From: Actinoplanes sp. DH11
GTDB taxonomy: Bacteria > Actinomycetota > Actinomycetes > Mycobacteriales > Micromonosporaceae
Assembly (NCBI RefSeq): GCF_020873875.1
Contig: NZ_JAHWGU010000032.1
Coordinates: 1-64,000, forward strand
Length of the DNA stretch: 64,000 nucleotides
Direction of reading: 5' to 3'
A model generated the notes under the pieces. That model did no database searches, had not been told where the DNA came from, and worked only from the letters and a program-made list of their open reading frames with translations. The translations under genes were made by a program, and so were the position numbers. The first letter of the stretch is position 1. Each line of letters opens with the position of its first letter. Shown here piece by piece: positions 43,240 through 52,238 of the stretch.

Positions 43240-45300
43240 GTGCCAGACCCGTCCACCTATCGCCCCGCTCCGGGTACCATCCCGGACGCACCGGGCGTCT
43301 ACCGCTTCCGTGACCCGTCCGGCCGGGTGATCTACGTCGGCAAGGCGAAAAGCCTGCGTAACCGGCTCAACTCCTACTTCGCCGACACCTGGTCGCTGCA
43401 CGCACGCACCCAGCAGATGGTGACCACCGCCGGCAGTGTGGACTGGGTCACGGTCGGCACCGAGGTCGAGGCACTGCAGCTGGAGTTCTCCTGGATCAAG
43501 GAGTTCGACCCGCGCTTCAACGTCAAGTACCGGGACGACAAGTCGTACCCGTTCCTGGCCGTCACCCTCAACGAGGAGTTCCCCCGCCTCCAGGTGATGC
43601 GCGGCGCCAAGCGCAAGGGGGTGCGCTACTTCGGGCCCTACTCGCACGCGTGGGCCATCCGCGAGACGCTCGACCTGCTGCTGCGGGTCTTCCCGGCGCG
43701 CACCTGCTCGGCCGGGGTCTTCAAGCGGCACGGCCAGATCGGGCGGCCCTGCCTGCTGGGCTACATCGGCAAGTGCGCGGCGCCCTGCGTCGGCCAGGTC
43801 GATGCCGAGCAGCACCGGGGCATCGTCGACGACTTCTGCGATTTCATGGCCGGCCGGTCCGACACCTTCGTGAAGCGGCTGGAGCGCGAGATGCTCCAGG
43901 CCTCCGAGGAGCTGGAGTTCGAGCGCGCGGCCCGGCTGCGCGACGACATCGCCGCCCTGCGCCGGGCCATGGAGAAGCAGGCCGTGGTGCTCGGCGACGG
44001 CACCGACGCCGACGTGGTGGCCTTCGCCGAGGATCCGCTCGAGGCGGCCGTGCAGGTCTTCCACGTGCGCGACGGCCGGGTCCGCGGTCAGCGCGGCTGG
44101 GTGGTGGAGAAGGTCGAGGACCTCACCACCGGTGACCTGGTGCACCACTTCTGCACCCAGATGTACGGTGAGTCCTCCGGCGAGACCGACGTGCCCCGCG
44201 AGCTGCTGGTGCCCGCCCTGCCGGACGACGCGGAGGCGCTCGCCGAGTGGCTCAGCCAGCGCCGGGGCAGCCGGGCCGGGCTGCGGGTGCCGCAGCGCGG
44301 TGACAAGAAGTCGCTGATGGAGACGGTGTCCCGCAACGCCGCCGAGTCGCTGCAGCGGCACAAGCTGCGCCGGGCCGGCGACCTGACCACGCGCAACAAG
44401 GCGATCGAGGAGATCGCCGAGGCGCTCGGGATGGAGTCGGCGCCGCTGCGCATCGAGTGTTACGACGTCTCGCAGATCCAGGGCACCGACGTGGTCGCGT
44501 CCATGGTCGTCTTCGAGGACGGCCTGGCCCGCAAGAGTGAGTACCGTCGTTTCGCCGTGCGCGGCAACCCGGACGGCAGCGGCACCGACGACCTCTCCGC
44601 GATGACCGAGGTGATGCGGCGGCGGTTCGCCAGGTTCAAGGCACAGCCCGGTGCGGACGCGCCGCGCGACCGGCCGGAGTCCGACATCGCCGACGAGGCC
44701 GCCGACGACAAGCTGCACGGTTACGAGCCCGAGCCCGAGCCCGAGCCCGGTGCCGAGCCCGGTGCCGAGCCCGGTGCCGAGCCCGGTGCCGAGCTGGGGA
44801 CCAAGGAGCTGCCCGGCGTCGACCCGCTCACCGGCAAGCCGCGCCGCTTCGCCTACCCGCCTCAGCTCGTCGTCGTGGACGGCGGCCAGCCCCAGGTGAA
44901 CGCGGTCGCCGCGGTCTTCTCCGAGCTCGGCATCACCGACGTGGCACTGTGCGGGCTGGCGAAGCGGCTGGAGGAGGTGTGGCTGCCGGGTGAGGACTTC
45001 CCGGTGATCCTGCCGCGCACCTCGGAGGCGCTCTACCTGCTCCAGCGGGTCCGGGACGAGGCGCACCGGTTCGCCATCACGTTCCACCGGCAGCGCCGGT
45101 CGAAACGGATGACGGCGTCCGCGCTCGACGACATCGCCGGCCTGGGCGAGGTGCGGCGCAAGGCGTTGCTGCGCCACTTCGGGTCGCTCAAGCGCCTGGC
45201 CGCGGCCACCCCGGAGGAGGTCGCCGAGGTGCCGGGCATCGGCCGGCGCACGGCGGAGACGGTCCTGGCCGCGCTGCAGGGGGAAGCTTCCGGGGCCTGA
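43240..45300 (+). CDS. uvrC: Excinuclease ABC subunit C
   Basis: Makes both incisions around a lesion in nucleotide excision repair. The 686-residue protein has an N-terminal GIY-YIG nuclease (PGVYRF...VIYVGKAKSLRNRL, residues 10-40), a UVR domain (about 205-240), an RNase H-like C-terminal nuclease (ECYDVSQIQGTDVVASMVVFEDG, then VVDGGQPQ) and a helix-hairpin-helix pair at the end (GIGRRTAETV). Between the two parts of the C-terminal nuclease lies an insertion of EPEPEPEPG and four GAEP units (about 495-520). GTG 43240 is the predicted transcription start. rapZ, yvcK and whiA follow in the same direction. Confidence 0.97.
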   Translation: MPDPSTYRPAPGTIPDAPGVYRFRDPSGRVIYVGKAKSLRNRLNSYFADTWSLHARTQQMVTTAGSVDWVTVGTEVEALQLEFSWIKEFDPRFNVKYRDDKSYPFLAVTLNEEFPRLQVMRGAKRKGVRYFGPYSHAWAIRETLDLLLRVFPARTCSAGVFKRHGQIGRPCLLGYIGKCAAPCVGQVDAEQHRGIVDDFCDFMAGRSDTFVKRLEREMLQASEELEFERAARLRDDIAALRRAMEKQAVVLGDGTDADVVAFAEDPLEAAVQVFHVRDGRVRGQRGWVVEKVEDLTTGDLVHHFCTQMYGESSGETDVPRELLVPALPDDAEALAEWLSQRRGSRAGLRVPQRGDKKSLMETVSRNAAESLQRHKLRRAGDLTTRNKAIEEIAEALGMESAPLRIECYDVSQIQGTDVVASMVVFEDGLARKSEYRRFAVRGNPDGSGTDDLSAMTEVMRRRFARFKAQPGADAPRDRPESDIADEAADDKLHGYEPEPEPEPGAEPGAEPGAEPGAELGTKELPGVDPLTGKPRRFAYPPQLVVVDGGQPQVNAVAAVFSELGITDVALCGLAKRLEEVWLPGEDFPVILPRTSEALYLLQRVRDEAHRFAITFHRQRRSKRMTASALDDIAGLGEVRRKALLRHFGSLKRLAAATPEEVAEVPGIGRRTAETVLAALQGEASGA
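44724..44800. repeat. Short repeats encoding EP and GAEP units inside uvrC
   Basis: GAGCCC is repeated four times, followed by four copies of a 12-base unit GGTGCCGAGCCC. All are in frame, adding acidic-proline repeats in a probable surface loop of UvrC. Confidence 0.85.
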
Positions 45301-45314
45301 CCTCGTTGAGTTGG

Positions 45315-45359
45315 CGGACAGGCTGTCCGGCGGCCGGTGGGCCGCCCGTCGGCCTAGGA
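45315..45359 (+). promoter_or_regulatory. Possible internal promoter before rapZ
   Basis: TAGGAT at 45354-45359 is a fair -10 element, and GGACAGGCTGTCC at 45315-45327 is a palindrome that could be an operator. No -35 is seen at standard distance. rapZ may therefore be expressed both with uvrC and independently. Confidence 0.3.
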
Positions 45360-45407
45360 TGTTGTGTCCGCTCGGGTGAAGCGGGCGAAGCGATGCGGGA
45401 GGCGTGG

Positions 45408-46322
45408 GTGACGGAAGCGATGCCGGACCTCGGATCCGACAATGTGGTGGAGCCCGACGAGGCCGGTACCGACCTGGTGGTGGTGACCGGACTCTCCGGC
45501 GGCGGGCGCAGCACGGTGGCCCGCGCCCTGGAGAACGTCGGCTTCTACGTGGTCGACAACTTGCCGCAGGCCCTGATGCTGGAGATGGCCGAGCTGGCGT
45601 TCGCGGCCGGCGGCGCGGCCCGGCGCACCGCGATGGTGCTCGACGTGCGCAGCCGGGCCTTCTCCACCGACCTGGCCGGTGCGGTCCGCGAGCTCAAGGA
45701 GCGTGGTTTCTCGCCGCGTGTGGTGTTCGTGGACGCCGACGACGAGGTGCTGATCCGGCGGTTCGAGTCGGTGCGGCGCTCGCACCCGTTGCAGGGCGAC
45801 GGGCGGCTCGCCGACGGGATCGCCGCCGAGCGCAAGCTGCTCGAGGAGGCGCGCGACCAGGCCGATGTGATCATCGACACCAGTCACCTGAACGTGAACC
45901 AGCTCCGCCGCCGGGTCGAGGAGCTGTTCAGCGGCGACGACTCGCGGCGGCTGCGGATCACGGTGCTGTCCTTCGGCTTCAAGTACGGCCTGCCGCCGGA
46001 CGCCGACTACGTGCTGGACGCCCGGTTCCTGCCGAACCCGTTCTGGGTGCCGGAGCTGCGCGAGCACACCGGCCTGGAGGAGGGTGTCAGCAGCTACGTC
46101 CTGGGTCAGGAGGGTGCGTCCGACTTCGTGGGGACCTACGCCGGCCTGATCGCGGCGACCGCGCCCGGCTTCGAGCGGGAGGGCAAGCGTTACCTCACCG
46201 TCGCCATCGGTTGCACCGGTGGCAAGCACCGCAGCGTCGCCATAGCCGAGGAGCTCACGTCGCGGTTGTCCGGGATGCGGCTCTCCGCGCATACCTCGCA
46301 CCGCGATCTGGGGCGCGAGTGA
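45408..46322 (+). CDS. rapZ: RNase adapter RapZ/YvcJ-family nucleotide-binding protein
   Basis: A 304-residue P-loop protein. The loop GLSGGGRST is at residues 28-36, with Arg in place of the usual Lys, a form I have seen in other actinobacteria. The C-terminal domain has VLSFGFKYGLPPDADYVLDARFLPNPF... and IGCTGGKHRSV, which are strongly conserved in the family. In E. coli RapZ directs RNase E to GlmZ; in Gram-positives the homologue YvcJ is linked to competence and cell wall, with the role in actinomycetes unclear. GTG 45408 is preferred because GGGAGG (45397-45402) precedes it. It overlaps yvcK by four bases. Confidence 0.93.
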   Translation: MTEAMPDLGSDNVVEPDEAGTDLVVVTGLSGGGRSTVARALENVGFYVVDNLPQALMLEMAELAFAAGGAARRTAMVLDVRSRAFSTDLAGAVRELKERGFSPRVVFVDADDEVLIRRFESVRRSHPLQGDGRLADGIAAERKLLEEARDQADVIIDTSHLNVNQLRRRVEELFSGDDSRRLRITVLSFGFKYGLPPDADYVLDARFLPNPFWVPELREHTGLEEGVSSYVLGQEGASDFVGTYAGLIAATAPGFEREGKRYLTVAIGCTGGKHRSVAIAEELTSRLSGMRLSAHTSHRDLGRE

Positions 46323-47419
46323 CGGCATCCGGGGCGCGAGTGACGGCGGCGGCCCCGATCCGGGTTGTCGCGTTCGGCGGCGGGCACGGCCTGAGCGCCT
46401 CGCTGCGCGCCCTGCGGCACTGCGCCCGCGACCTGCCGCTGGACATCACCGCGATCGTGACGGTCGGCGACGACGGTGGGTCGAGCGGCCGGCTGCGTGC
46501 CGAGCGGGACGCGTTGCTGCCACCGGGTGACCTGCGGCAGGCCCTGGCGGCGCTGGCGGCCGACCACCCGACCGCCCGGCGTACCGCGGCCCTGATGCAG
46601 CACCGTTTCGCGGCGATGCCCGGCCGGGAGGCCGCCCGGGTGGCGGTGCCCGCTCAGGGCGCCGGCAAGACCGCTCCGCTCCCGCTGGATCGGATCACCG
46701 TCCGGGGCCCCCGGGTGGAGCGCCGCGCCGACCGGTCCAAGGACTCGCTGGCCGGTCACGCCGTGGGGAACCTGCTGCTCCTCGGCCTGATCGAGATGCT
46801 CGGCGACCCGGTGGCGGCGCTGGACCACGCGGCCGAGATGGTCGGCGCGCAGGGCCGGGTGCTGCCGATGGCCCGGCACGCGGTCGGCATCGAGGCGGAC
46901 GTGTCCGGCGGCGAGGGCGAGCCGGTCACCGTGCGCGGGCAGCACTCGGTGGCGGTGGCGGACGGCCGGGTGACCGCGTTGCGGCTCGTCCCGGCGGACC
47001 CGCCGGCCTGCCCGGAGGCGATCGCGGCGGTGAGCCGCGCCGACTGGCTGATCTTCGGGCCGGGCAGCTGGTACACGAGCGTGCTCCCGCACCTGCTGGT
47101 GCCGGAGCTGGCGGCGGCGATCGTGGCGAGTCCGGCCCGCCGCCTGGTCACGCTGAACCTCAGTGCGGACCGGGAGACGTCGGGCCTCTCCACCGCCGAC
47201 CACCTGGCGGCGCTGCACTGGTACCTTCCGGAGCTCCGGGTGGACGCGGTGCTGGCCGACGCCAGATGGGCGGGTGAGCCGGAGCCGGTCCGGGCGGCGG
47301 CCCGGGAGCTGGGTGCGGAGCTCGTTCTGGCACCCGTCGCCGTCGCGGACGGCAGCCCACGGCATGATCCTGAGTCGTTGGGAGTTGCACTGGTGCCAGT
47401 ATTGGGCGCCGCTCGTTAG
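46319..47419 (+). CDS. yvcK: YvcK/CuvA-family (gluconeogenesis factor) protein
   Basis: A 366-residue protein of the CofD-related UPF0052 family. It has VVAFGGGHGLSASL near residue 16, VTVGDDGGSSGRLR near 50, GNLLLLGL near 150, and FGPGSWYTSVLPHLL near 245. It binds UDP-sugars in relatives and is needed for growth on gluconeogenic carbon and for correct wall synthesis. The start is GTG 46319, overlapping rapZ; a second in-frame GTG lies at 46340 because a 17-base sequence is duplicated with 21-base spacing (46310-46347), so the true start could be either. The rapZ-yvcK-whiA order is conserved in Gram-positive bacteria. Confidence 0.93.
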   Translation: MTASGARVTAAAPIRVVAFGGGHGLSASLRALRHCARDLPLDITAIVTVGDDGGSSGRLRAERDALLPPGDLRQALAALAADHPTARRTAALMQHRFAAMPGREAARVAVPAQGAGKTAPLPLDRITVRGPRVERRADRSKDSLAGHAVGNLLLLGLIEMLGDPVAALDHAAEMVGAQGRVLPMARHAVGIEADVSGGEGEPVTVRGQHSVAVADGRVTALRLVPADPPACPEAIAAVSRADWLIFGPGSWYTSVLPHLLVPELAAAIVASPARRLVTLNLSADRETSGLSTADHLAALHWYLPELRVDAVLADARWAGEPEPVRAAARELGAELVLAPVAVADGSPRHDPESLGVALVPVLGAAR

Positions 47420-47477
47420 TCAGTGGCGTAGTGCGGCACACCCTGTTCACGATCCGGCGCATGAGGTGACGAAGACG

Positions 47478-48458
47478 ATGGCTATGACGGCAGCAGTCAA
47501 GGACGAGCTGAGCCGGGTCGACGTACCCAAGCCCTGCTGTCGCCGGGCCGAGATGGCGGCTCTGCTGCGTTTCGCCGGCGGCCTGCACATCGTCTCCGGG
47601 CGGGTCGTGGTGGAGGCGGAGCTGGACACCGGCGCGGTCGCGCGGCGGCTGCGGCGGGAGATCGCGGACGTCTACGGGTACCCGAGCGAGGTGCACGTGC
47701 TCGCCTCCGGCGGCCTGCGCAAGGGCAGCCACTACATCGTCCGGATCGTCAAGGACGGCGAGGTGCTGGCCCGGCAGACCGGTCTGCTGGACGTGCGCGG
47801 CCGCCCGGTCCGCGGCCTGCCGCAGCACGTGGTGAACGGCAACGTCTGCTGCTCGGTGGCGGCCTGGCGGGGCGCGTTCATGGCGCACGGCTCGCTGACG
47901 GAGCCGGGCCGGTCAAGCGCCCTGGAGATCACCTGCCCGGGCCCGGAGGCCGCTCTCGCCCTGCGCGGCGCGGCCCGGCGGATCGGGATCACCGCGAAGG
48001 AGCGCGAGGTGCGCGGCGTCGACCGCGTGGTGATCAAGGACGGCGACGCGATCGCCGCGCTTCTCACCCGGATCGGGGCGCACTCCAGCGTGCTGGCCTG
48101 GGAGGAGCGGAGGGTACGCCGTGAGGTGCGCGCCACCGCGAACCGGCTGGCCAACTTCGACGACGCGAACCTGCGCCGTTCCGCCCGTGCGGCGGTCGCG
48201 GCGGCGGCCCGGGTCACCCGGGCGCTGGAGATCCTCGCCGACGACGCGCCGAACCACCTGACCTCGGCCGGCCGGCTGCGGCTGGAGCACCGGCAGGCCT
48301 CGCTGGAGGAGTTGGGCGCGCTGGCCGATCCGCCGCTCACGAAGGATGCGATCGCCGGCCGTATAAGGCGTCTGCTCGCCCTCGCCGACAAGCGTGCCCG
48401 CGATCTCGGCATCCCCGACACCGAGGCGGCCGTCACACCGGAGATGATGGCCTGCTGA
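47478..48458 (+). CDS. whiA: Sporulation regulator WhiA
   Basis: A 326-residue DNA-binding protein required for sporulation septation in streptomycetes, where it acts with WhiB. The N-terminal two thirds are related to LAGLIDADG homing endonucleases (AALLRFAGGLHIVSGR..., HGSLTEPGRSSALEI) but lack catalytic acids. The C-terminal helix-turn-helix is around SLEELGALADPPLTKDAIAGRIRRL. ATG 47478 gives MAMTAAVKDELSRV, the usual start; ATG 47484 is an alternative. It is the last gene of uvrC-rapZ-yvcK-whiA. The 288-base gap to gap contains no clear terminator. Confidence 0.95.
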   Translation: MAMTAAVKDELSRVDVPKPCCRRAEMAALLRFAGGLHIVSGRVVVEAELDTGAVARRLRREIADVYGYPSEVHVLASGGLRKGSHYIVRIVKDGEVLARQTGLLDVRGRPVRGLPQHVVNGNVCCSVAAWRGAFMAHGSLTEPGRSSALEITCPGPEAALALRGAARRIGITAKEREVRGVDRVVIKDGDAIAALLTRIGAHSSVLAWEERRVRREVRATANRLANFDDANLRRSARAAVAAAARVTRALEILADDAPNHLTSAGRLRLEHRQASLEELGALADPPLTKDAIAGRIRRLLALADKRARDLGIPDTEAAVTPEMMAC

Positions 48459-48746
48459 GCAGGGAGTGACCTTCGGCCCGGTCCGGACCGGTACCCAATT
48501 TAGATAACGTTCAGGTCGCGCCCCGCCGCTTCGCGGTCCTGCGGTCTCGGATAGGGTCACTGGTGACGGCGACGGTGCCGGCAGTTCGGCCGAACCCCCC
48601 GCTGTGACGCCGCCAGCCACGGCTGCGGCGGTCCACGCTCTTTCGGGCGCGGCGGCCGGGCGCCCTTGTGCCAGCCCTCACCACGGCCGGCATGCAGACC
48701 CTCCGCCGGTCGCAGAACCCGGCGGACCGAAACGAGGAGACCACCT

Positions 48747-49745
48747 GTGACCATCCGGGTTGGCATCAACGGCTTCGGCCGTATCGGTCGTAACTTCTTC
48801 CGGGCGGTTCTCGCGTCCGGCGCCGACATCCAGATCGTGGGCGTCAACGACCTGACCGACAACGCCACTCTCGCCCACCTGCTGAAGTACGACAGCATCC
48901 TGGGCCGTCTGGGCCACGAGGTGAAGGCGACCGCCGACGAGATCACCGTTGGTGGTCAGACGTTCAAGGCGTTCGCCGAGCGCGACCCGAACAACCTGCC
49001 CTGGGGCGACCTGGGCGCGGACGTCGTCATCGAGTCGACCGGCTTCTTCACCGACGCCAGCAAGGCGAAGGCGCACGTCGACAAGGGCGCGAAGAAGGTC
49101 ATCATCTCGGCGCCCGCCAAGAACGAGGACATCACGATCGTGATGGGCGTCAACGACAACCTGTACGACGGCGCGAAGCACACGATCATCTCGAACGCTT
49201 CCTGCACCACCAACTGCCTCGCCCCGATGGCGAAGGTCCTGAACGACAGCATCGGGATCGAAAAGGGTCTGATGACCACGATCCACGCCTACACCCAGGA
49301 CCAGAACCTCCAGGACGGCCCGCACAAGGACCTGCGTCGCGCCCGTGCCGCCGCCCTGAACATCGTGCCGACCTCGACCGGTGCCGCGAAGGCCGTCAGC
49401 CTGGTGCTGCCGGAGCTGAAGGGCAAGCTGGACGGTTACGCGCTGCGGGTGCCGATCCCCACCGGCTCGGCCACCGACCTCACCTTCACCGCCGCTCGCG
49501 AGACGTCGGTCGAGGAGGTCAACGCCGCGATCAAGGCCGCGGCCGAGGGCCCGCTCAAGGGCATCCTGGTCTACACCGAGGACGAGATCGTGTCGGCCGA
49601 CATCGTCACCGACCCGGCCTCCTGCATCTTCGACGCCGGCCTCACCAAGGTCATCGGCAACCAGGTCAAGGTCGTCGGCTGGTACGACAACGAGTGGGGT
49701 TACTCGAACCGCCTCGTCGACCTGGTCAAGCTGGTCGGGGCCTGA
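48747..49745 (+). CDS. gap: Glyceraldehyde-3-phosphate dehydrogenase
   Basis: Oxidises glyceraldehyde-3-phosphate to 1,3-bisphosphoglycerate with NAD and phosphate. The 332-residue protein begins MTIRVGINGFGRIGRNFFRA (NAD-binding). It has the active-site Cys in SNASCTTNCLAP near residue 153 and the S-loop at about 180-200. Length is normal. The start is GTG 48747, with GAGGAGA upstream. It is the first gene of gap-pgk-tpiA, only six bases ahead of pgk. A possible -10, TAGGGT near 48552, would leave a leader of about 190 bases. Confidence 0.97.
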   Translation: MTIRVGINGFGRIGRNFFRAVLASGADIQIVGVNDLTDNATLAHLLKYDSILGRLGHEVKATADEITVGGQTFKAFAERDPNNLPWGDLGADVVIESTGFFTDASKAKAHVDKGAKKVIISAPAKNEDITIVMGVNDNLYDGAKHTIISNASCTTNCLAPMAKVLNDSIGIEKGLMTTIHAYTQDQNLQDGPHKDLRRARAAALNIVPTSTGAAKAVSLVLPELKGKLDGYALRVPIPTGSATDLTFTAARETSVEEVNAAIKAAAEGPLKGILVYTEDEIVSADIVTDPASCIFDAGLTKVIGNQVKVVGWYDNEWGYSNRLVDLVKLVGA

Positions 49746-49751
49746 TCTCTC

Positions 49752-50948
49752 TTGAAGACTCTCGACGACCTGCTCGGCGAGGGTGTCTCGGGTCGGCGCG
49801 TGTTCGTGCGCGCCGACCTGAACGTCCCGTTCGACAAGAGCAACCCGGGTGTCATCAGCGATGACGGCCGCGCCCGCGCGGTGCTGCCGACGCTGATCGC
49901 CCTGCGTGACGCGGGCGCTCGCGTGATCGTGGCGTCCCACCTGGGCCGCCCGAAGGGCGCGCCGGATCCCAAGTTCACCCTCGCGCCGGTCGCTACCCGG
50001 CTGGGCGAGCTGCTCGGCTCGCCGGTGGTCTTCGCTGAGGACACCGTCGGCGCCTCCGCGTCGGCCGCTGTCGAGGCCCTGCAGGACGGCCAGGTGCTGC
50101 TCCTGGAGAACCTGCGGTTCAACGAGGGTGAGACCTCGAAGGACGACGCGGTCCGCGGCGCGTTCGCCGACCAGCTGGCCGCGTTCGCCGACTTCTACGT
50201 GGACGACGCGTTCGGTGCGGTGCACCGCAAGCACGCCTCGGTCTACGACGTGCCGGCCCGCCTGCCGCACTACGCCGGTGGCCTCGTGCTCAAGGAGGTC
50301 GAGGTGCTCCGTAAGGTCTCCGAGACCCCGGAGCAGCCCTATGTGGTCGTGCTCGGCGGTTCCAAGGTCTCCGACAAGCTCGCCGTGATCCAGGCGCTGC
50401 TGCCCAAGGTGGACAAGCTGCTGGTCGGTGGCGGCATGTGCTTCACCTTCCTCAAGGCGCAGGGTCACGAGGTGGGCAAGTCCCTCCTCGAGACGGAGAT
50501 GATCTCCGTGTGTGCCGACCTGCTGGCGCAGGCGGACGGCCGGATCGTGCTGCCCGTCGACGTGGTGGCCGCGACCGAGTTCTCCGCGGACGCCACGCAC
50601 GACGTCGTGGACGTCTCGGAAATCCCGGCGGACCGGCTCGGCCTGGACATCGGCCCGCGCTCGACCGAGCTCTTCGCCTCGGCGGTGGCCGGCGCGCGGA
50701 CCGTGTTCTGGAACGGCCCGATGGGCGTCTTCGAGCTGGCGCCGTTCGCGGCCGGCACCCGGGGCGTCGCCGAGGCCATCACCAAGATCGACGGCTTCTC
50801 GGTCGTCGGCGGCGGCGACTCGGCCGCGGCCGTGCGCACGCTCGGCCTGGACGAAACGGCGTTCGGACACATCTCCACCGGCGGGGGCGCGTCCCTGGAG
50901 TACCTCGAAGGCAAGACGCTGCCGGGCGTCGCCGCTCTGGAGAAGTGA
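49752..50948 (+). CDS. pgk: Phosphoglycerate kinase
   Basis: Transfers the acyl phosphate of 1,3-bisphosphoglycerate to ADP. The 398-residue protein has RADLNVPFD near residue 21, ASHLGRPKG near 60, GGSKVSDKL near 200 and the C-terminal nucleotide loop VGGGDSAAA near 350. The start is a TTG at 49752 giving MKTLDDL; no other start lies close, and the gap to gap is only six bases, so translation may depend on coupling. The stop overlaps the tpiA ATG by one base. Confidence 0.97.
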   Translation: MKTLDDLLGEGVSGRRVFVRADLNVPFDKSNPGVISDDGRARAVLPTLIALRDAGARVIVASHLGRPKGAPDPKFTLAPVATRLGELLGSPVVFAEDTVGASASAAVEALQDGQVLLLENLRFNEGETSKDDAVRGAFADQLAAFADFYVDDAFGAVHRKHASVYDVPARLPHYAGGLVLKEVEVLRKVSETPEQPYVVVLGGSKVSDKLAVIQALLPKVDKLLVGGGMCFTFLKAQGHEVGKSLLETEMISVCADLLAQADGRIVLPVDVVAATEFSADATHDVVDVSEIPADRLGLDIGPRSTELFASAVAGARTVFWNGPMGVFELAPFAAGTRGVAEAITKIDGFSVVGGGDSAAAVRTLGLDETAFGHISTGGGASLEYLEGKTLPGVAALEK

Positions 50949-51739
50949 TGGGTGACGTGACCCGCAAGCCGATCATCGCCGGCAACTGGAAGATGAACCT
51001 CAACCACTACGAGGCGAACCTTCTGGTGCAGAAGCTGGCCGCGAGCCTGACGGCCGCGCAGCTGGAGGCCGTCGAGGCCGTCGTGCTGCCGCCCTTCACC
51101 GATCTGCGCACCGTGCAGACCGCGATCGAGGGCGACAAGCTGGCCATCGCCTACGGCGCGCAGGACATCTCGCAGCACGCCTCCGGCGCGTACACCGGCG
51201 AGATCTCCGGTGCCATGCTGGCGAAGCTCGGCTGCACCTACGTGGTGATCGGGCACTCCGAGCGCCGCGAGTACCACAACGAGACCGACCAGCTGATCAA
51301 CGCGAAGATCAAGGCGGCGTTCGCAGCCGGCCTGACCCCGATCTTCTGCGTCGGCGAGGGTCTGTCCGTCCGTGAGGAGGCCGCGCACGTGGGCCACTGC
51401 ACGGCGCAGGTCGACGCGGGGCTCGAGGGCCTCAAGGAAGACCAGATCAAGCAGATCGTCATCGCGTACGAGCCGGTCTGGGCGATCGGCACCGGCAAGA
51501 CCGCCACGCCGGACGACGCGCAGGAGGTCTGCGGTGCCATCCGGGCACGGCTGACCGAGAAGTTCGGCGCCGACGTGGCGGGCGCGGTACGCATCCAGTA
51601 CGGCGGCTCGGTCAAGGCGGCGAACATCGCTTCGATCATGTCGCAGCCGGACGTGGACGGCGCACTGGTCGGCGGCGCGAGCCTGGACGCCGAGGAGTTC
51701 GCCTCCATCGTGCGCTTCCCGGAGCACGTCGCCCGCTGA
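50948..51739 (+). CDS. tpiA: Triosephosphate isomerase
   Basis: Interconverts dihydroxyacetone phosphate and glyceraldehyde-3-phosphate. The 263-residue TIM barrel has the active-site Lys in GNWKMN near residue 15, His in GHSERR near 103, and Glu in YEPVWAIGTG near 174. IQYGGSVK follows near 218. ATG 50948 overlaps the pgk stop by one base; GTG 50957 would be an alternative. A hairpin terminator follows, separating it from secG. Confidence 0.97.
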   Translation: MGDVTRKPIIAGNWKMNLNHYEANLLVQKLAASLTAAQLEAVEAVVLPPFTDLRTVQTAIEGDKLAIAYGAQDISQHASGAYTGEISGAMLAKLGCTYVVIGHSERREYHNETDQLINAKIKAAFAAGLTPIFCVGEGLSVREEAAHVGHCTAQVDAGLEGLKEDQIKQIVIAYEPVWAIGTGKTATPDDAQEVCGAIRARLTEKFGADVAGAVRIQYGGSVKAANIASIMSQPDVDGALVGGASLDAEEFASIVRFPEHVAR

Positions 51740-51758
51740 TCCGAGGGCAGAACGCGCG

Positions 51759-51785
51759 TGCCCGGCCGGTCAGATCGGCCGGGCA
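51759..51785 (+). terminator. Terminator after tpiA
   Basis: TGCCCGGCCG at 51759-51768 pairs perfectly with CGGCCGGGCA at 51776-51785 around seven bases, followed by TTCGCTATT. The TATTGT inside this tail (51791-51796) may be the -10 of the secG promoter. Confidence 0.75.
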
Positions 51786-51836
51786 TTCGCTATTGTGGGA
51801 CCGCTGCTGTGCCCTTCGAGAGGAATGAACCCGACC

Positions 51837-52088
51837 ATGCCGATCGGATTCGCTTACACGTTGATCGTGTTGCTGATCATCACCAGCATTTTGCTGACCC
51901 TGCTGATCCTGCTTCACCGGGGCAAGGGCGGCGGCATGTCGAGCATGTTCGGCGGTGGCGTCACCTCCAGCCTGGCCGGTTCCTCGGTGGCGGAGAAGAA
52001 CCTGGACCGCTACACCGTGCTGGTGGGCATCATCTGGTTCGCCTGCATCGTCGGCCTCGGCTTCTGGCTCAAGCTCGCCATCGCTTAG
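51837..52088 (+). CDS. secG: Preprotein translocase subunit SecG
   Basis: Small membrane subunit of the SecYEG export channel. The 83-residue protein has two membrane helices (about residues 4-24 and 56-77) and the conserved cytoplasmic loop LHRGKGGGMSSMFGGG between them. ATG 51837 gives MPIGFAYTLIVLL; ATG 51825, four codons upstream, sits too near the SD-like GAGAGG. It lies downstream of tpiA as in many actinobacteria and is followed by a strong terminator. Confidence 0.94.
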   Translation: MPIGFAYTLIVLLIITSILLTLLILLHRGKGGGMSSMFGGGVTSSLAGSSVAEKNLDRYTVLVGIIWFACIVGLGFWLKLAIA

Positions 52089-52124
52089 TAACTTCCTGTA
52101 GCGGCCTCGGGGTCGTACAATCTG

Positions 52125-52159
52125 CCGCGCGGCCGGTTTTTCCGGCCGCGCGGTTTTTT
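52125..52159 (+). terminator. Terminator after secG
   Basis: CCGCGCGGCCGG at 52125-52136 pairs perfectly with CCGGCCGCGCGG at 52142-52153 around a five-T loop, followed by six Ts. A textbook intrinsic terminator. Confidence 0.95.
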
Positions 52160-52238
52160 GTCCTCGCCGTCCGATTTTTGAGTGATCTCGAAGCAGAGTC
52201 GACGGCTTCCGAGGCCCCTCGAGACAGGAGTGACGTCC

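Noticed and set aside
45306..45407. Longer rapZ start at 45306
   Set aside because: The extra residues are not conserved, and GTG 45408 has GGGAGG at the right distance.
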